Shown: in pieces, positions 51,684 through 60,949 of the stretch | How positions within the stretch are numbered: the first letter of the stretch is position 1 | How the letters are laid out: every line of letters starts with the position of its first letter | Origin: Collibacillus ludicampi | GTDB taxonomy: Bacteria; Bacillota; Bacilli; Tumebacillales; BOQE01 | Assembly (NCBI RefSeq): GCF_023705585.1 | Contig: NZ_BOQE01000001.1 | Span: forward strand, 2,512,710-2,576,709 | Direction: 5' to 3' | Length of the DNA: 64,000 nucleotides | Notes under the pieces: generated by a model | Told to the model about the DNA's origin: nothing | Databases searched by the model: none | The model's input: only the letters and a program-made list of their open reading frames with translations | Made by a program: the position numbers and the translations under genes

Positions 51684-52393
51684 TTATTTGTTTTTTAGAT
51701 GGATGGAGGCCCTGTACGCCTGGTCTGCTTCTGTTTGTGAGATATCGCCGGTTTCGACCATGTTATCGAGGATTTCCTTTTGTCTTGACTTCGCGAGTGT
51801 AAATGATTGATATGGATCATAATCTTGGGCGCGTTCGGTAAACCGGCCAGCAGTGACCATTCGGGCAAGGACAAAGAAGTTAGAGGTTTTCCAAAATAGA
51901 CGTTTGCCGCCTGTGCGGCTCCATACGCGCCGTGACCGAAGTATACGTCATTGAGATACAGTTCAAGGATTTCTCTTTTTTCCATGTTTTGTTCCAATGC
52001 GACGGCAAAAACGATCTCTTTTGCTTTACGCGAAAGTGTCTTCGTTTGTGAAAGTAATGTGTCACGCACGAGTTGCTGAGTGATCGTACTTCCTCCTTCA
52101 ATCGGTTTGCGGGCAGAAAGATCAACGAAAATGGAACGGGCGATTCCGAGCAAATCGATACCAAAATGTTGGTAAAATCGACGATCCTCCGTATCGATGA
52201 CCGCTTTTTGAAAAAGAAGAGGAATCTGGTCGATCGTCGAATAGGTACTTTCATGTTCCGTGACAGATATGTGTACCGCCTGACGTACGTTTGCGGCAAT
52301 CGGAAATACTTCTGTGAAATAGAAGGAACATGTTGCGAAGAAGCCGATTACAAGGATAACGAAAACGATGAGTCGTTTGAGCGTTTTCCACAT
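51684..52393 (-). pseudogene. Monofunctional peptidoglycan glycosyltransferase (GT51), C-terminally frameshifted
   Basis: The first ~190 codons encode a GT51 glycosyltransferase: membrane anchor (about 8-28), the first catalytic Glu in AVIDTEDRRFYQHFGIDLLG, GGSTITQQLVRD, KAKEIVFAVALEQNMEKREILELYLNDVYFG and GAYGAAQAANVYFGK. At about 51826 the frame shifts: PNAP is followed by KIMIHINHLH, while the +1 frame reads QDYDPYQSFTLAKSRQKE and on to VETGDISQTEADQAY, the expected domain end, stopping at 51684. One C lost from a C-run explains it. The full enzyme polymerises lipid II glycan chains. Either a recent pseudogene or a sequence error. Confidence 0.75.
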
Positions 52394-52630
52394 ACGATGT
52401 CTCCTTGATTATAAGAGATTTCTTTCCCCAGAGTATCTTTTGTGCTCGTGTTCTGCAACTCAGTCAGGAGTCCAACGATTTTTCAACCAAGTTTGTTTTT
52501 AGGGCTGAACTGGGAGAACGAACTTCCCATTCTTTTTAACGTATCCGGAACATGCAGTCGATTTTAACGGCAGCGATTGCACGGGCGGAAATCTGCGGAA
52601 AGCGTTTCATCTATGGTTCAGTGATAAGCG

Positions 52631-52663
52631 GGTCTTCAGAAGACCTGAAACGTTTGGTATGAT
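52631..52663 (+). promoter_or_regulatory. lutABC promoter with overlapping palindrome
   Basis: TTCAGA (52635-52640), a 17-base spacer and TATGAT (52658-52663) form a plausible promoter about 30 bases before lutA. The -35 lies inside the inverted repeat GGTCTTCAGAAGACC (7-1-7, 52631-52645), a probable repressor site. Confidence 0.5.
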
Positions 52664-52696
52664 GAAAGTACGAATAGTCAGGAAGGAGTTGCGGAA

Positions 52697-53425
52697 TTGA
52701 AAGTATCGCTCTTTATTACTTGTCTTGCAGACAGTATGTTTCCCGAAGTTGGTGAAAGCGTTGTACGTATTTTACATCGGCTCGGGTGCAAGATCGACTT
52801 TCCCGAAGCGCAGACGTGTTGCGGTCAACCGGCATACAATTCCGGTTATCTTCGGGAAACGCGCGACGTTGCTCTCACTTTGCTCGATGCGTTTGAAGAA
52901 AGCGAATATGTGGTCACCCCTTCGGGGTCTTGTGCAGGTATGATTCGCCATGCATATCCCGATTTATTCGCGCATGATCCCGTACTATCGTCTCGTGTCG
53001 TACGGTTGGCCGAAAAGACATTTGAATTTTCCCAGTTTCTCGTTGACGTACTGGGTGTGACCGATCTGGGTGCCGAATTGCATGCGCGGGTGACCTATCA
53101 TCCTTCTTGTCACGCGATGCGGCTGACGGGTGTGCAGGAACAGCCGGAGATTCTCTTGAAGCACGTGAAAGGACTGGTATATACCGAATTACCGAATAAA
53201 ATGGAATGTTGCGGATTCGGGGGCACTTTCTCTGTGAAAATGGGTGACATATCCGCCGCGATGGTCACTGATAAAGTCAACCAAGTCGTTCAGACCCAAG
53301 CGGATATTCTGACGGGGACGGACATGGGATGTTTAATGAACATCCAAGGGCGATTGCGGCGTGAAGGACATGCGATTGAGGTCATGCATCTGGCACAATT
53401 GCTGGCAAAGGGGATGAAACTGTGA
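52697..53425 (+). CDS. lutA: Lactate utilization protein A
   Basis: A 242-residue protein with two CCG domains (CCGQPAYNSGYLRETR and CCGFGGTFSVKMG), which coordinate iron-sulfur clusters in LutA and glycolate oxidase/heterodisulfide reductase relatives. LutABC together oxidise L-lactate to pyruvate in Bacilli and pass electrons to the quinone pool. The start is TTG 52697 with AAGGAG upstream. The GTGA overlap with lutB shows coupling. Confidence 0.92.
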   Translation: MKVSLFITCLADSMFPEVGESVVRILHRLGCKIDFPEAQTCCGQPAYNSGYLRETRDVALTLLDAFEESEYVVTPSGSCAGMIRHAYPDLFAHDPVLSSRVVRLAEKTFEFSQFLVDVLGVTDLGAELHARVTYHPSCHAMRLTGVQEQPEILLKHVKGLVYTELPNKMECCGFGGTFSVKMGDISAAMVTDKVNQVVQTQADILTGTDMGCLMNIQGRLRREGHAIEVMHLAQLLAKGMKL

Positions 53426-54855
53426 GCGCAGAACGGTCGACCATTAAGGAGAGAGCAAAAGAAGCGTTGAAGGACGATTATCTCAGAGGAGCGGTCAAGA
53501 GTACGACTGACCGTTTGCGTACAAACAAACTGGCTTCCCAGGAAGCGTTGGGCAATTGGGAATGGTGGAGAGAACGCGGACGGCAGATTCGAGCGCATGT
53601 CGTCGCCAACCTCGACTATTATCTTTCACAACTGGCAGAAAACGTACGCCAAAACGGTGGACATATCTATTTCTGTGAAACGGGCCATGAGGCTGTAAAA
53701 CAGGTGATTGAAATCGCGAAACGTGTAAAGGCAAGATCGGTGGTCAAATCCAAATCGATGGTTTCCGAAGAACTGCATCTTAACCACGCTCTGGAACAGG
53801 AAGGAATCGAAGCGGTAGAAACCGATTTGGGGGAATATATCATCCAATTGGCTAAAGAGGGACCCTCGCATATCATCGCTCCATCCATTCATAAAAATCG
53901 TCATCAAGTGGCTGAACTTTTTGCAGAAACGGATGGGAAAGAATTTATCCCTTCCGATACACAGACATTAACCGCTTTTGCCAGAGCGAAATTAAGAGAA
54001 AAGTTTATGACAGGTGAGATCGGTGTGACGGGATGTAATTTTGCCATCGCCGAAACCGGATCGGTATGTCTGTTTACCAATGAGGGAAATGGTCGAATGG
54101 TCACGAGCTTGCCCAAGGTACATATCGCCATTATGGGGATGGAGCGAATCCTTCCGACCGTCGAAGATCTGGAAGTGATGATGAACCTGCTTCCACGTGC
54201 TGGAACGGGACAGAAGTTGACCAGTTATGTATCTATCATTACTGGACCTCGTAAATCGGGTGAAGTGGATGGACCGGAAGAATTTCATCTGCTTGTGGTG
54301 GACAATGGACGCAGCGAGATACTCGAAGATGAGGACTTTCGCCAAGTACTGCATTGTATCCGTTGCGGAGCTTGTCTGAACGTGTGTCCAGTGTATCGCC
54401 AGATCGGCGGTCATGCATACGGCTGGGTATATCCAGGACCGATCGGTGCGGTGATCACTCCGCTCTTGAACGAAAGGAATGATCAATATCAAGACCTTCC
54501 TTATGCTTCCAGTCTTTGTGCCGCTTGTTACGAAGCATGTCCGGTGAAAATTCCTTTGCATGATCTGCTGGTGAAACTGCGTGCACGCAATGTGGAAAAA
54601 GGGCGAACGTCCCGCTGGGAGAAGCTTTCATTTCGTATGTACCGCCATGCGTTTCGTTCGCCGAAGAGGTACAGGGTGGCGATCCGTCTCGCTTCACGCT
54701 TACAGAAACCGTTTCTTCGCCACGGATTCATTCAAGCTCAATTGCCTATATTGAATGGTTGGACGGGGGCGCGCGATTTGAGGGGATTCTCTGGAGAGAG
54801 TTTCCGCGATCGCTGGAAGACACTACAAAATGTATTGGAAAAGGATAAGGGGTGA
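53422..54855 (+). CDS. lutB: Lactate utilization protein B, iron-sulfur
   Basis: A 477-residue LutB with the N-terminal DUF162/LUD domain (GHIYFCETGHEAVKQVIEIAK, KSKSMVSEELHLNHALE) and two ferredoxin-like cluster motifs, CIRCGACLNVCPVY and CAACYEACPVKIPL. It is the electron-transferring subunit of the lactate-oxidising complex. GTG 53422 overlaps the lutA stop (GTGA), and the gene is followed by lutC after five bases. Confidence 0.93.
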   Translation: MSAERSTIKERAKEALKDDYLRGAVKSTTDRLRTNKLASQEALGNWEWWRERGRQIRAHVVANLDYYLSQLAENVRQNGGHIYFCETGHEAVKQVIEIAKRVKARSVVKSKSMVSEELHLNHALEQEGIEAVETDLGEYIIQLAKEGPSHIIAPSIHKNRHQVAELFAETDGKEFIPSDTQTLTAFARAKLREKFMTGEIGVTGCNFAIAETGSVCLFTNEGNGRMVTSLPKVHIAIMGMERILPTVEDLEVMMNLLPRAGTGQKLTSYVSIITGPRKSGEVDGPEEFHLLVVDNGRSEILEDEDFRQVLHCIRCGACLNVCPVYRQIGGHAYGWVYPGPIGAVITPLLNERNDQYQDLPYASSLCAACYEACPVKIPLHDLLVKLRARNVEKGRTSRWEKLSFRMYRHAFRSPKRYRVAIRLASRLQKPFLRHGFIQAQLPILNGWTGARDLRGFSGESFRDRWKTLQNVLEKDKG

Positions 54856-54860
54856 TAGAC

Positions 54861-55541
54861 ATGCAGAAATCGCAAGAAGCGGCTTTTATCGAACGAATTT
54901 CACGAAAATTAGGCCGCCCGTTCCCGAAAGAAAAGCCAGAACAGCCTGTTCGCGGTGTGCCGTCCGAATGGATGCCAGACACGTTTGATACGGAACAAGC
55001 TTGCGCCGCTTTTATCGCCAATTGGACGGCGCTTACCGGAAAAGCTGTGTTGTTGACTCCAGACGAGCTGTCACAACAATTGCAAGAAGTGATCGGTCAT
55101 CATCAGGCGCAACAGGTGATTCGCTGGGATGATGACTTTCTTGAAGAGATGAACATCGACGAAACTGTGCGGCGGACGGGTGCGGAGATACGCTCGTGGA
55201 AGGAAGGAGATCGCCGTGAATTGCTTGCGTATGCGGAGCGTTGTCAAGTCGGGATTACCTCAGCCGATTTCGCCATTGGCGAGACAGGGACTTTGGCACT
55301 GTTTGCCGGAAGGGGCAAAGGACGTTCCGTAAGTCTTCTCCCGCCCGTCCATATTGCCGTATTTCCGATTGAGCGGTTGGTTCCGCGGATGACCTATGTG
55401 CTTACATATGCAGCAAAACATGGGATGTCATCTTCATTGAACTTTATCACAGGTCCCAGTCGTACCGGGGATATTGAGGGGGATCTTTCCATCGGTGTGC
55501 ATGGTCCCGCATATGTATATGCCTTCATTGTAAAAAAATAA
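54861..55541 (+). CDS. lutC: Lactate utilization protein C
   Basis: A 226-residue LutC of the LUD family. The conserved VGITSADFAIGETGTLALFAGRGKGRSVSLLPPVHIAV and the C-terminal ITGPSRTGDIEGDLSIGVHGP motif are present, the latter common to LutB and LutC. ATG 54861 follows AAGGGGTGA, which overlaps the lutB stop. It completes the lutABC operon. No lctP-type lactate permease lies beside it in this window. Confidence 0.92.
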   Translation: MQKSQEAAFIERISRKLGRPFPKEKPEQPVRGVPSEWMPDTFDTEQACAAFIANWTALTGKAVLLTPDELSQQLQEVIGHHQAQQVIRWDDDFLEEMNIDETVRRTGAEIRSWKEGDRRELLAYAERCQVGITSADFAIGETGTLALFAGRGKGRSVSLLPPVHIAVFPIERLVPRMTYVLTYAAKHGMSSSLNFITGPSRTGDIEGDLSIGVHGPAYVYAFIVKK

Positions 55542-55610
55542 TCGACGAGAGAATAAAATCACTCGATGTTCCGGTGGGTACACGGATAAGGAAATGGGGA
55601 TGAGTTTGTT

Positions 55611-57275
55611 TTGTATTCGGAATTCATCATAACCATCCACGATGTATTAAAAAGACCACTCTTTCGGAAAGCACGAGTCATTGCGGGAGCCAATGGTTTA
55701 CACCGTCGGGTTCGCTGGGTTCATATCTTGGAAATTTCATCTTTTGAAACCTTGATTCATGGAGAGGAAATGATTCTCTCAACCGGTATCGGTTTTCGAT
55801 CAGACATGACCTCTCCTACCTCTTTTTTAAAAAAGTTGATCCAACAGAACGTTTCCTGTTTATGTCTCGAAATCGGGCCTTACTTCGATTCTGTTCCGGA
55901 GGAAATGATAGAAATTGCAAACCGTCATGATTTTCCCTTGATCATTTTTCCCGAAACGGTTCGTTTTATCGATATCACACAGGACATACATTCGTTGATC
56001 ATCAATCGGCATCACAAAATGCTTCAAGATCTGGAGAGAATCTCAAGGGAATTCCGTCGGGCTACTCTCACAACGCAAGGGACTTCGACTATTTTAAAAT
56101 TACTTCACAAAAATACAAATGCTCAAGTCATTTATGTACCCATTCAGGGTCAACCGAGTTTTATTCCCAGTATGAACGTTCATGAACAAAACGAATTTCT
56201 TGATACAATAAACCAATATCTAACTGAGTTACCGCTGGAAACCAACTCTTCCCCCTACCAACGGGAGTTTAAAGGGAACAAACTGCTTTTGCAACCGATA
56301 GGGGCGATGGGGCAAACATGGGCGTTTCTCGTTATGATGTACAAGCAGGAACCGCAGGAGTACGATACACTTGTTTTAGACTCGGCCTCCCTTTCCATCG
56401 CACAGGATTTACTTCGAAAACGTTATATCGAAGAACGGAAGATTTATACGGAGAATATTTGGGTGGACGACTTATTGCACAACCGAATGAAAGATGAAGA
56501 GCAGATGAAGTTGCTGCTCGGCTCTTCTTACAAAGAATTAAACGAAACCACATATCGGGTTTGCTTGATCGATATCGAGAACCGAAATGAGGCGGAATTA
56601 TGCATCACGGAAGATGGGCAAGATTCCATACGTTTTCACTTCTCCTTGATGCTTCGCTCCACATTCGAACAATTTGCTTTTCGTCCGTTTATTACGATGA
56701 AAAATAACCGTTTCATGGTGATTGCACTTGATCTGCCTGCAAAAAGGTCAATGAGAGAAAGAATTCGTCAAGTGTTTGAAACATTACAGAAGTTATGTGC
56801 AGATGAAAGAATGGGCCATTTCGAATTGCGCGCGGGGATAGGACAAGCATACAGTCGTCTCAAGAATGCTCATCTCAGCTATCAGGAAGCGTTGCGAGCC
56901 CTGTCTCTGTATTCTTGTTATCAAAAACCGTTTCTCTTTTATGAGGAGCTCGGTGTATTCCAGTTATTGCTCAGTATGAATGACGGGAAGACATTACAAT
57001 CTTTTATTCAAAATTATCTGGGTCCTTTAATCGAACATGATCGAACGAAAGGGAGTGAACTGCTGCGAACCCTTAAAGTGTATCTCGATCACGACGGTTC
57101 CAAACAGCTCGCCGCACAAAAACTTTTTATTGTCAGACAGTCCCTTTATTACAGGTTGGAAAAAATCAAAGAACTGCTGGGAGAAGATTTCATGTCTCCC
57201 GACAAACGACTCGCCCTTCAAGTGGCTTTGCGGGCATACCAATTGTTGTATCCGGAACAACTTCGTGAACGTTAG
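55611..57275 (+). CDS. PucR-family transcriptional regulator
   Basis: A 554-residue PucR-type regulator. Order of parts: N-terminal PucR domain (about 8-125: IHDVLKRPLFRKARVIAGAN, RRVRWVHILEI, GEEMILSTGIGF), a central GGDEF-like/GAF-like region, and a C-terminal helix-turn-helix (about 500-550: LKVYLDHDGSKQLAAQKLFIVRQSLYYRLEKI). PucR proteins usually activate purine, pyrimidine or amino acid breakdown operons. It lies just before, and in line with, mmsA and a class III transaminase, so it likely controls beta-alanine use. Start is TTG 55611 with GGGGATGAG upstream. Confidence 0.85.
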   Translation: MYSEFIITIHDVLKRPLFRKARVIAGANGLHRRVRWVHILEISSFETLIHGEEMILSTGIGFRSDMTSPTSFLKKLIQQNVSCLCLEIGPYFDSVPEEMIEIANRHDFPLIIFPETVRFIDITQDIHSLIINRHHKMLQDLERISREFRRATLTTQGTSTILKLLHKNTNAQVIYVPIQGQPSFIPSMNVHEQNEFLDTINQYLTELPLETNSSPYQREFKGNKLLLQPIGAMGQTWAFLVMMYKQEPQEYDTLVLDSASLSIAQDLLRKRYIEERKIYTENIWVDDLLHNRMKDEEQMKLLLGSSYKELNETTYRVCLIDIENRNEAELCITEDGQDSIRFHFSLMLRSTFEQFAFRPFITMKNNRFMVIALDLPAKRSMRERIRQVFETLQKLCADERMGHFELRAGIGQAYSRLKNAHLSYQEALRALSLYSCYQKPFLFYEELGVFQLLLSMNDGKTLQSFIQNYLGPLIEHDRTKGSELLRTLKVYLDHDGSKQLAAQKLFIVRQSLYYRLEKIKELLGEDFMSPDKRLALQVALRAYQLLYPEQLRER

Positions 57276-57347
57276 AATACTCGCGGAAATCGCCCTTGAT
57301 TGTACATGGATGCTCCCTGAAAAGGGGGCTATTTTTCATATGCACCA

Positions 57348-57369
57348 TACGGGAGCAAAAATTCCCGTG
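57348..57369 (+). terminator. Weak terminator after the PucR gene
   Basis: ACGGGA, a loop of about eight bases, TCCCGT and an A/T-rich tail ending in five T residues. A second weak hairpin (GCTCCC/GGGGGC with T-run) lies at 57311-57334. Together they probably separate the regulator from mmsA. Confidence 0.45.
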
Positions 57370-57430
57370 AATATTTTTATCATTCTGTCTAATGTATTTT
57401 AGTTTTCATGTTTGTATATTGAAAACATTG

Positions 57431-57440
57431 GAACATGTTC
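57431..57440. promoter_or_regulatory. Palindrome GAACATGTTC before mmsA, possible PucR site
   Basis: A perfect ten-base palindrome 33 bases upstream of the mmsA start and downstream of the divergent-looking A/T-rich promoter area. It is a candidate operator for the adjacent PucR regulator. Confidence 0.35.
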
Positions 57441-57473
57441 TGTGAAGAATCCGATATAAGAAGGAGTGTTATC

Positions 57474-58937
57474 ATGGCAGGAACAGCTGTTGAGAAAAAA
57501 ATATTAAAAAATTTCATCAACGGAAAATGGATAGAAGCGAATTCATCCCGATACGAAGAAGTCATGAATCCGGCAACAGGCGAAGTCATCGCAAAGGTTC
57601 CCCTATCGAATCGCGAAGATTTAGATCAGGCGGTTGACGCTGCACAACAGGCGTTTTGTACGTGGAAAAAAACCCCGGTTCCCAGGCGTGCACGGATTCT
57701 TTTCCGCTATCAACAACTGTTAGTGGATCATTGGGAGGAACTGGCTCGCCTCGTGACGATCGAAAACGGAAAGAGCTACGAAGAAGCGTACGGTGAAGTG
57801 CAACGTGGGATCGAATGTGTAGAATTCGCTGCGGGTGCACCCACATTGATGATGGGCCAACAACTTCCGGATATCGCGACGGGAATCGAGTCAGGGATGT
57901 ACCGGTATCCTCTCGGTGTAGTAGGAGGAATCACACCGTTTAACTTTCCAATGATGGTTCCCTGCTGGATGTTTCCGCTGGCGATCGCTTGCGGAAATAC
58001 ATTTATCCTCAAACCATCTGAACGCACGCCGATTCTTGCGAACCGTCTGGCGGAATTGATCACGGAAGCGGGCCTCCCGGACGGGGTGTTGAATATCGTG
58101 CATGGTGCACATGACGTGGTCAATGGCCTTCTCGAACATGAAGGAGTGAAAGCGATTTCGTTTGTCGGATCACAACCGGTGGCCGAATATGTTTACAAAA
58201 CGGCTGCTTCAAATGGCAAAAGAGTACAAGCGCTATCCGGCGCCAAAAATCATACCATCGTGATGCCGGATGCCGATTTGGATAGTGCAGTTGCCAATAT
58301 CATCAGTGCGGCTTTCGGATCGGCGGGTGAACGTTGCATGGCTTGTTCGGTGGTGGTGGCTGTAGGGGATATCGCGGATGAATTGGTGGAACGGCTTGTC
58401 AAAGCGGCCGATGATATCAAGATTGGAAATGGTTTGGATGAAGGGGTGTTCCTGGGTCCAGTCATCCGTGAATCCAATAAAGAACGCACTTTGAAATATA
58501 TAGAGATCGGTGAAAACGAAGGTGCACTTCTCTTACGAGACGGAAGAAAGGACGCGGCTACAAGTGCAGAAGGTTATTTCGTCGGTCCAACCATTTTTGA
58601 TCAGGTGAAACCCGGAATGAAAATCTGGGCGGATGAAATTTTTGCACCGGTTTTATCGATTGTACGCGCTAAGGATTTAGAGGAAGCGATTGAGATTGCA
58701 AACCGTTCCGAGTTTGCGAACGGTGCATGCCTTTTCACCAATAGTGCGAAAGCGATCCGTCAATTCCGTGAAGAGATTGATGCGGGTATGCTCGGAATCA
58801 ATCTAGGGGTTCCCGCGCCGATGGCGTTTTTCCCATTTTCGGGTTATAAGAAATCTTTTTACGGGGATTTGCACGCCAACGGTCGTGACGGAGTCGAGTT
58901 TTATACACGTAAGAAGATGGTAACCGCACGTTACTAA
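57474..58937 (+). CDS. mmsA: CoA-acylating methylmalonate-semialdehyde dehydrogenase
   Basis: A 487-residue aldehyde dehydrogenase of the MmsA/IolA group. Group hallmarks: [71 protein letters not shown] and the catalytic Cys in [14 protein letters not shown]. It converts malonate or methylmalonate semialdehyde with CoA to acetyl- or propionyl-CoA and CO2. ATG 57474 follows AAGGAG. The transaminase 22 bases downstream would supply malonate semialdehyde from beta-alanine; no valine-degradation or inositol genes are nearby. Confidence 0.9.
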   Translation: MAGTAVEKKILKNFINGKWIEANSSRYEEVMNPATGEVIAKVPLSNREDLDQAVDAAQQAFCTWKKTPVPRRARILFRYQQLLVDHWEELARLVTIENGKSYEEAYGEVQRGIECVEFAAGAPTLMMGQQLPDIATGIESGMYRYPLGVVGGITPFNFPMMVPCWMFPLAIACGNTFILKPSERTPILANRLAELITEAGLPDGVLNIVHGAHDVVNGLLEHEGVKAISFVGSQPVAEYVYKTAASNGKRVQALSGAKNHTIVMPDADLDSAVANIISAAFGSAGERCMACSVVVAVGDIADELVERLVKAADDIKIGNGLDEGVFLGPVIRESNKERTLKYIEIGENEGALLLRDGRKDAATSAEGYFVGPTIFDQVKPGMKIWADEIFAPVLSIVRAKDLEEAIEIANRSEFANGACLFTNSAKAIRQFREEIDAGMLGINLGVPAPMAFFPFSGYKKSFYGDLHANGRDGVEFYTRKKMVTARY

Positions 58938-58959
58938 TGCATGAGAAGGGGGTGAGAAT

Positions 58960-60315
58960 ATGGCTCTTTTAGAAAGTACGAGGAATGATGTGATTGAGAA
59001 AGATCGCAGGTATGTATGGCATCATATCTCCCCATACAATGATCAGGTGCCTCCCATGGTCGCTACGGAGGCCAAGGGATCTTGGGTCACAGATATTGAC
59101 GGAAATCGATACCTTGATGCGATGTCAGGGTTATGGTGTGTAAATGTGGGATACGGCAGGGAAGAGCTTGCCGCGGCTGCCTACGAACAACTAAAAATTC
59201 TCCCCTACTTTCCGTTGACACAAAGCCATCTCCCCGCCATTCAATTAGCAGAGAAATTGAATGAGTGGCTCAAAGGCGAGTATGTGATCTTCTTCTCCAA
59301 TAGCGGCTCTGACGCGAATGAGGTGGCTTTTAAAATCGCCAGACAGTATCACCAACAGAAAGGGCAGCACAGCCGTTACAAATTTATCTCCCGGTATCGC
59401 GCGTATCACGGGAATTCCATGGGAGCATTAGCGGCAACAGGGCAAGCTCAAAGAAAATACAAATATGAACCGTTGGGTACAGGATTTTTACATGTATGTC
59501 CACCCGACAGCTATCGTCGTCCTGATGGTGTGACAGTAGAGGAATTCAATCTCCAATGTGCACAGGCGATCGAGAATGCCATCATATGGGAAGGAAAGGA
59601 AACCATCGCAGGTGTTATTATGGAACCCGCGATCACAGGTGGTGGAGTGATCGTCCCGCATCCCGTCTATATGGAAAAAGTACAGGAAATCTGTCAGAAA
59701 TACGGGGTTCTGCTGATCATCGATGAAGTGATCTGTGGGTTCGGCCGCACGGGGAAGGAATTCGGTCACATGCACTTCGGAGTGAAACCGGATATTGTGA
59801 CGATGGCCAAGGGATTGACAAGTGCCTACCTTCCTCTTTCAGCGACAGCCGTTCGCAAAGAGATTTATGAAGCATTCAAAAACTCTGCCGAATACAGTCA
59901 CTTCCGTCATGTGAATACGTTTGGCGGAAATCCTGCCGCATGCGCCCTGGCCATAAAGAATCTGGAGATCATGGAAAGAGAAGGTCTCATAGAACGCGCG
60001 AGGATTCTCGGAGAGCGTCTGAGAGAAGAAATGATGGAACTCTTGGAACATCCCCTTGTTGGCGATATTCGCAGTCTTGGTTTTCTCATGGGAATTGAGT
60101 TAGTGGAAAGCAAAAAAACGAAAGAGCCCGTTTCATTGGAGACCATAGGAAAGATCATTTCTGCCTGCAAGAAAAAAGGTTTGATTATTGGGAAAAATGG
60201 GGATACGGTTGCCGGATTTAATAACGTTTTAACATTATCACCGCCATTATCCTCCACCGATGAGGATTTGGATTTTATCGTGAATACATTGAAAACCGTC
60301 ATGCGGCAGTTTTGA
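58960..60315 (+). CDS. Class III aminotransferase, beta-alanine:pyruvate type
   Basis: A 451-residue class III (omega-amino acid) aminotransferase with RYVWHHISPYNDQVPPMVATEAKGSW, DAMSGLWCVNVGYGREELA, SNSGSDANEVAFKIARQY, IIDEVICGFGRTGKEF and the PLP lysine in IVTMAKGLTSAYLPLSA. It moves the amino group of beta-alanine or similar omega-amino acids to pyruvate. Encoded right after mmsA under a PucR-type regulator, it completes a two-step route from beta-alanine to acetyl-CoA. Exact amino donor is inferred from context. Confidence 0.85.
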   Translation: MALLESTRNDVIEKDRRYVWHHISPYNDQVPPMVATEAKGSWVTDIDGNRYLDAMSGLWCVNVGYGREELAAAAYEQLKILPYFPLTQSHLPAIQLAEKLNEWLKGEYVIFFSNSGSDANEVAFKIARQYHQQKGQHSRYKFISRYRAYHGNSMGALAATGQAQRKYKYEPLGTGFLHVCPPDSYRRPDGVTVEEFNLQCAQAIENAIIWEGKETIAGVIMEPAITGGGVIVPHPVYMEKVQEICQKYGVLLIIDEVICGFGRTGKEFGHMHFGVKPDIVTMAKGLTSAYLPLSATAVRKEIYEAFKNSAEYSHFRHVNTFGGNPAACALAIKNLEIMEREGLIERARILGERLREEMMELLEHPLVGDIRSLGFLMGIELVESKKTKEPVSLETIGKIISACKKKGLIIGKNGDTVAGFNNVLTLSPPLSSTDEDLDFIVNTLKTVMRQF

Positions 60316-60361
60316 GTGAATAACAGCAAGCATTGAGATTATCAAAAATTTAAAAAAGGAC

Positions 60362-60391
60362 TAGACAAAGCTTTAAAGAAACATGTATGCT
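60362..60391 (+). promoter_or_regulatory. Probable promoter of the cobalamin operon leader
   Basis: TAGACA, an 18-base spacer and TATGCT lie about 70 bases upstream of the riboswitch core, giving a fitting transcription start near 60398. Confidence 0.4.
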
Positions 60392-60454
60392 GGACTCAGA
60401 CAGATTCGTATCAACGGAACATGCTACATGTTTTGAAAATTTCATAGAGGAACG

Positions 60455-60655
60455 CAACGGGGTGCCCTTTAAAGAGGTTATGCGAGCTTTTTCGAACAAC
60501 CTCTGATCATAAGGGGTAACAGGGAATCGGGTGAAAATCCCGAGCGGTCCCGCCACTGTAACCGGGGAATGTGCTTCCACTCATGTCACTCGATCACGAG
60601 ATCGGGGAAGACGGAAGCACGTGATGATCCGGAAGCCAGGAGACCTACCTCGTTG
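60455..60655 (+). promoter_or_regulatory. Cobalamin (AdoCbl) riboswitch
   Basis: Conserved blocks of the B12 riboswitch appear in order: GGTGCCC near 60462, AAGGGGTAACAGGGAATC near 60510, GGTGAAAATCCCGAGCGGTC, CCGCCACTGTAACCGGGGA (the B12 box region), GGGGAAGACGGAAGC and GGAAGCCAGGAGACCTACC. It binds adenosylcobalamin and shuts off the cbi genes downstream. Two terminators follow before cbiC, so control is probably by transcription termination. Confidence 0.93.
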
Positions 60656-60754
60656 TTCACACTGGTATTGCCTTCGCGGAAAGGGTATCGTGTAGATGGA
60701 TTCTGAGGTAAAGGTATGCCTTCTTAGGTATTCCTTTGGTCTTGAGTGGTGCAC

Positions 60755-60789
60755 AAAACCTCCTGCGTGGTGTAGGAGGTTTTCGTTTT
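60755..60789 (+). terminator. First terminator in the cobalamin leader
   Basis: AAAACCTCCT, a nine-base loop, AGGAGGTTTT and CGTTTTA. It is the likely expression-platform terminator of the riboswitch, about 100 bases after the aptamer. Confidence 0.7.
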
Positions 60790-60820
60790 ATAGGCATCGC
60801 TGTATGCGTATCGTTCTTCT

Positions 60821-60850
60821 ACTCCCTGTCCATGCGGGCAGGGAGTTTTT
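60821..60850 (+). terminator. Second terminator in the cobalamin leader
   Basis: ACTCCCTG, a ten-base loop, CAGGGAGT and five T residues, only 32 bases after the first terminator and 100 bases before cbiC. Confidence 0.65.
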
Positions 60851-60949
60851 CGGTGATTCGCAGGCTTGGTGGTTCTCGCAAGCTTGACGAGTAAAAGTAT
60901 GGCGAGCAATCCCATCCTGTCAGACAAGCAAAAGAGGAGGTTTGTACAT

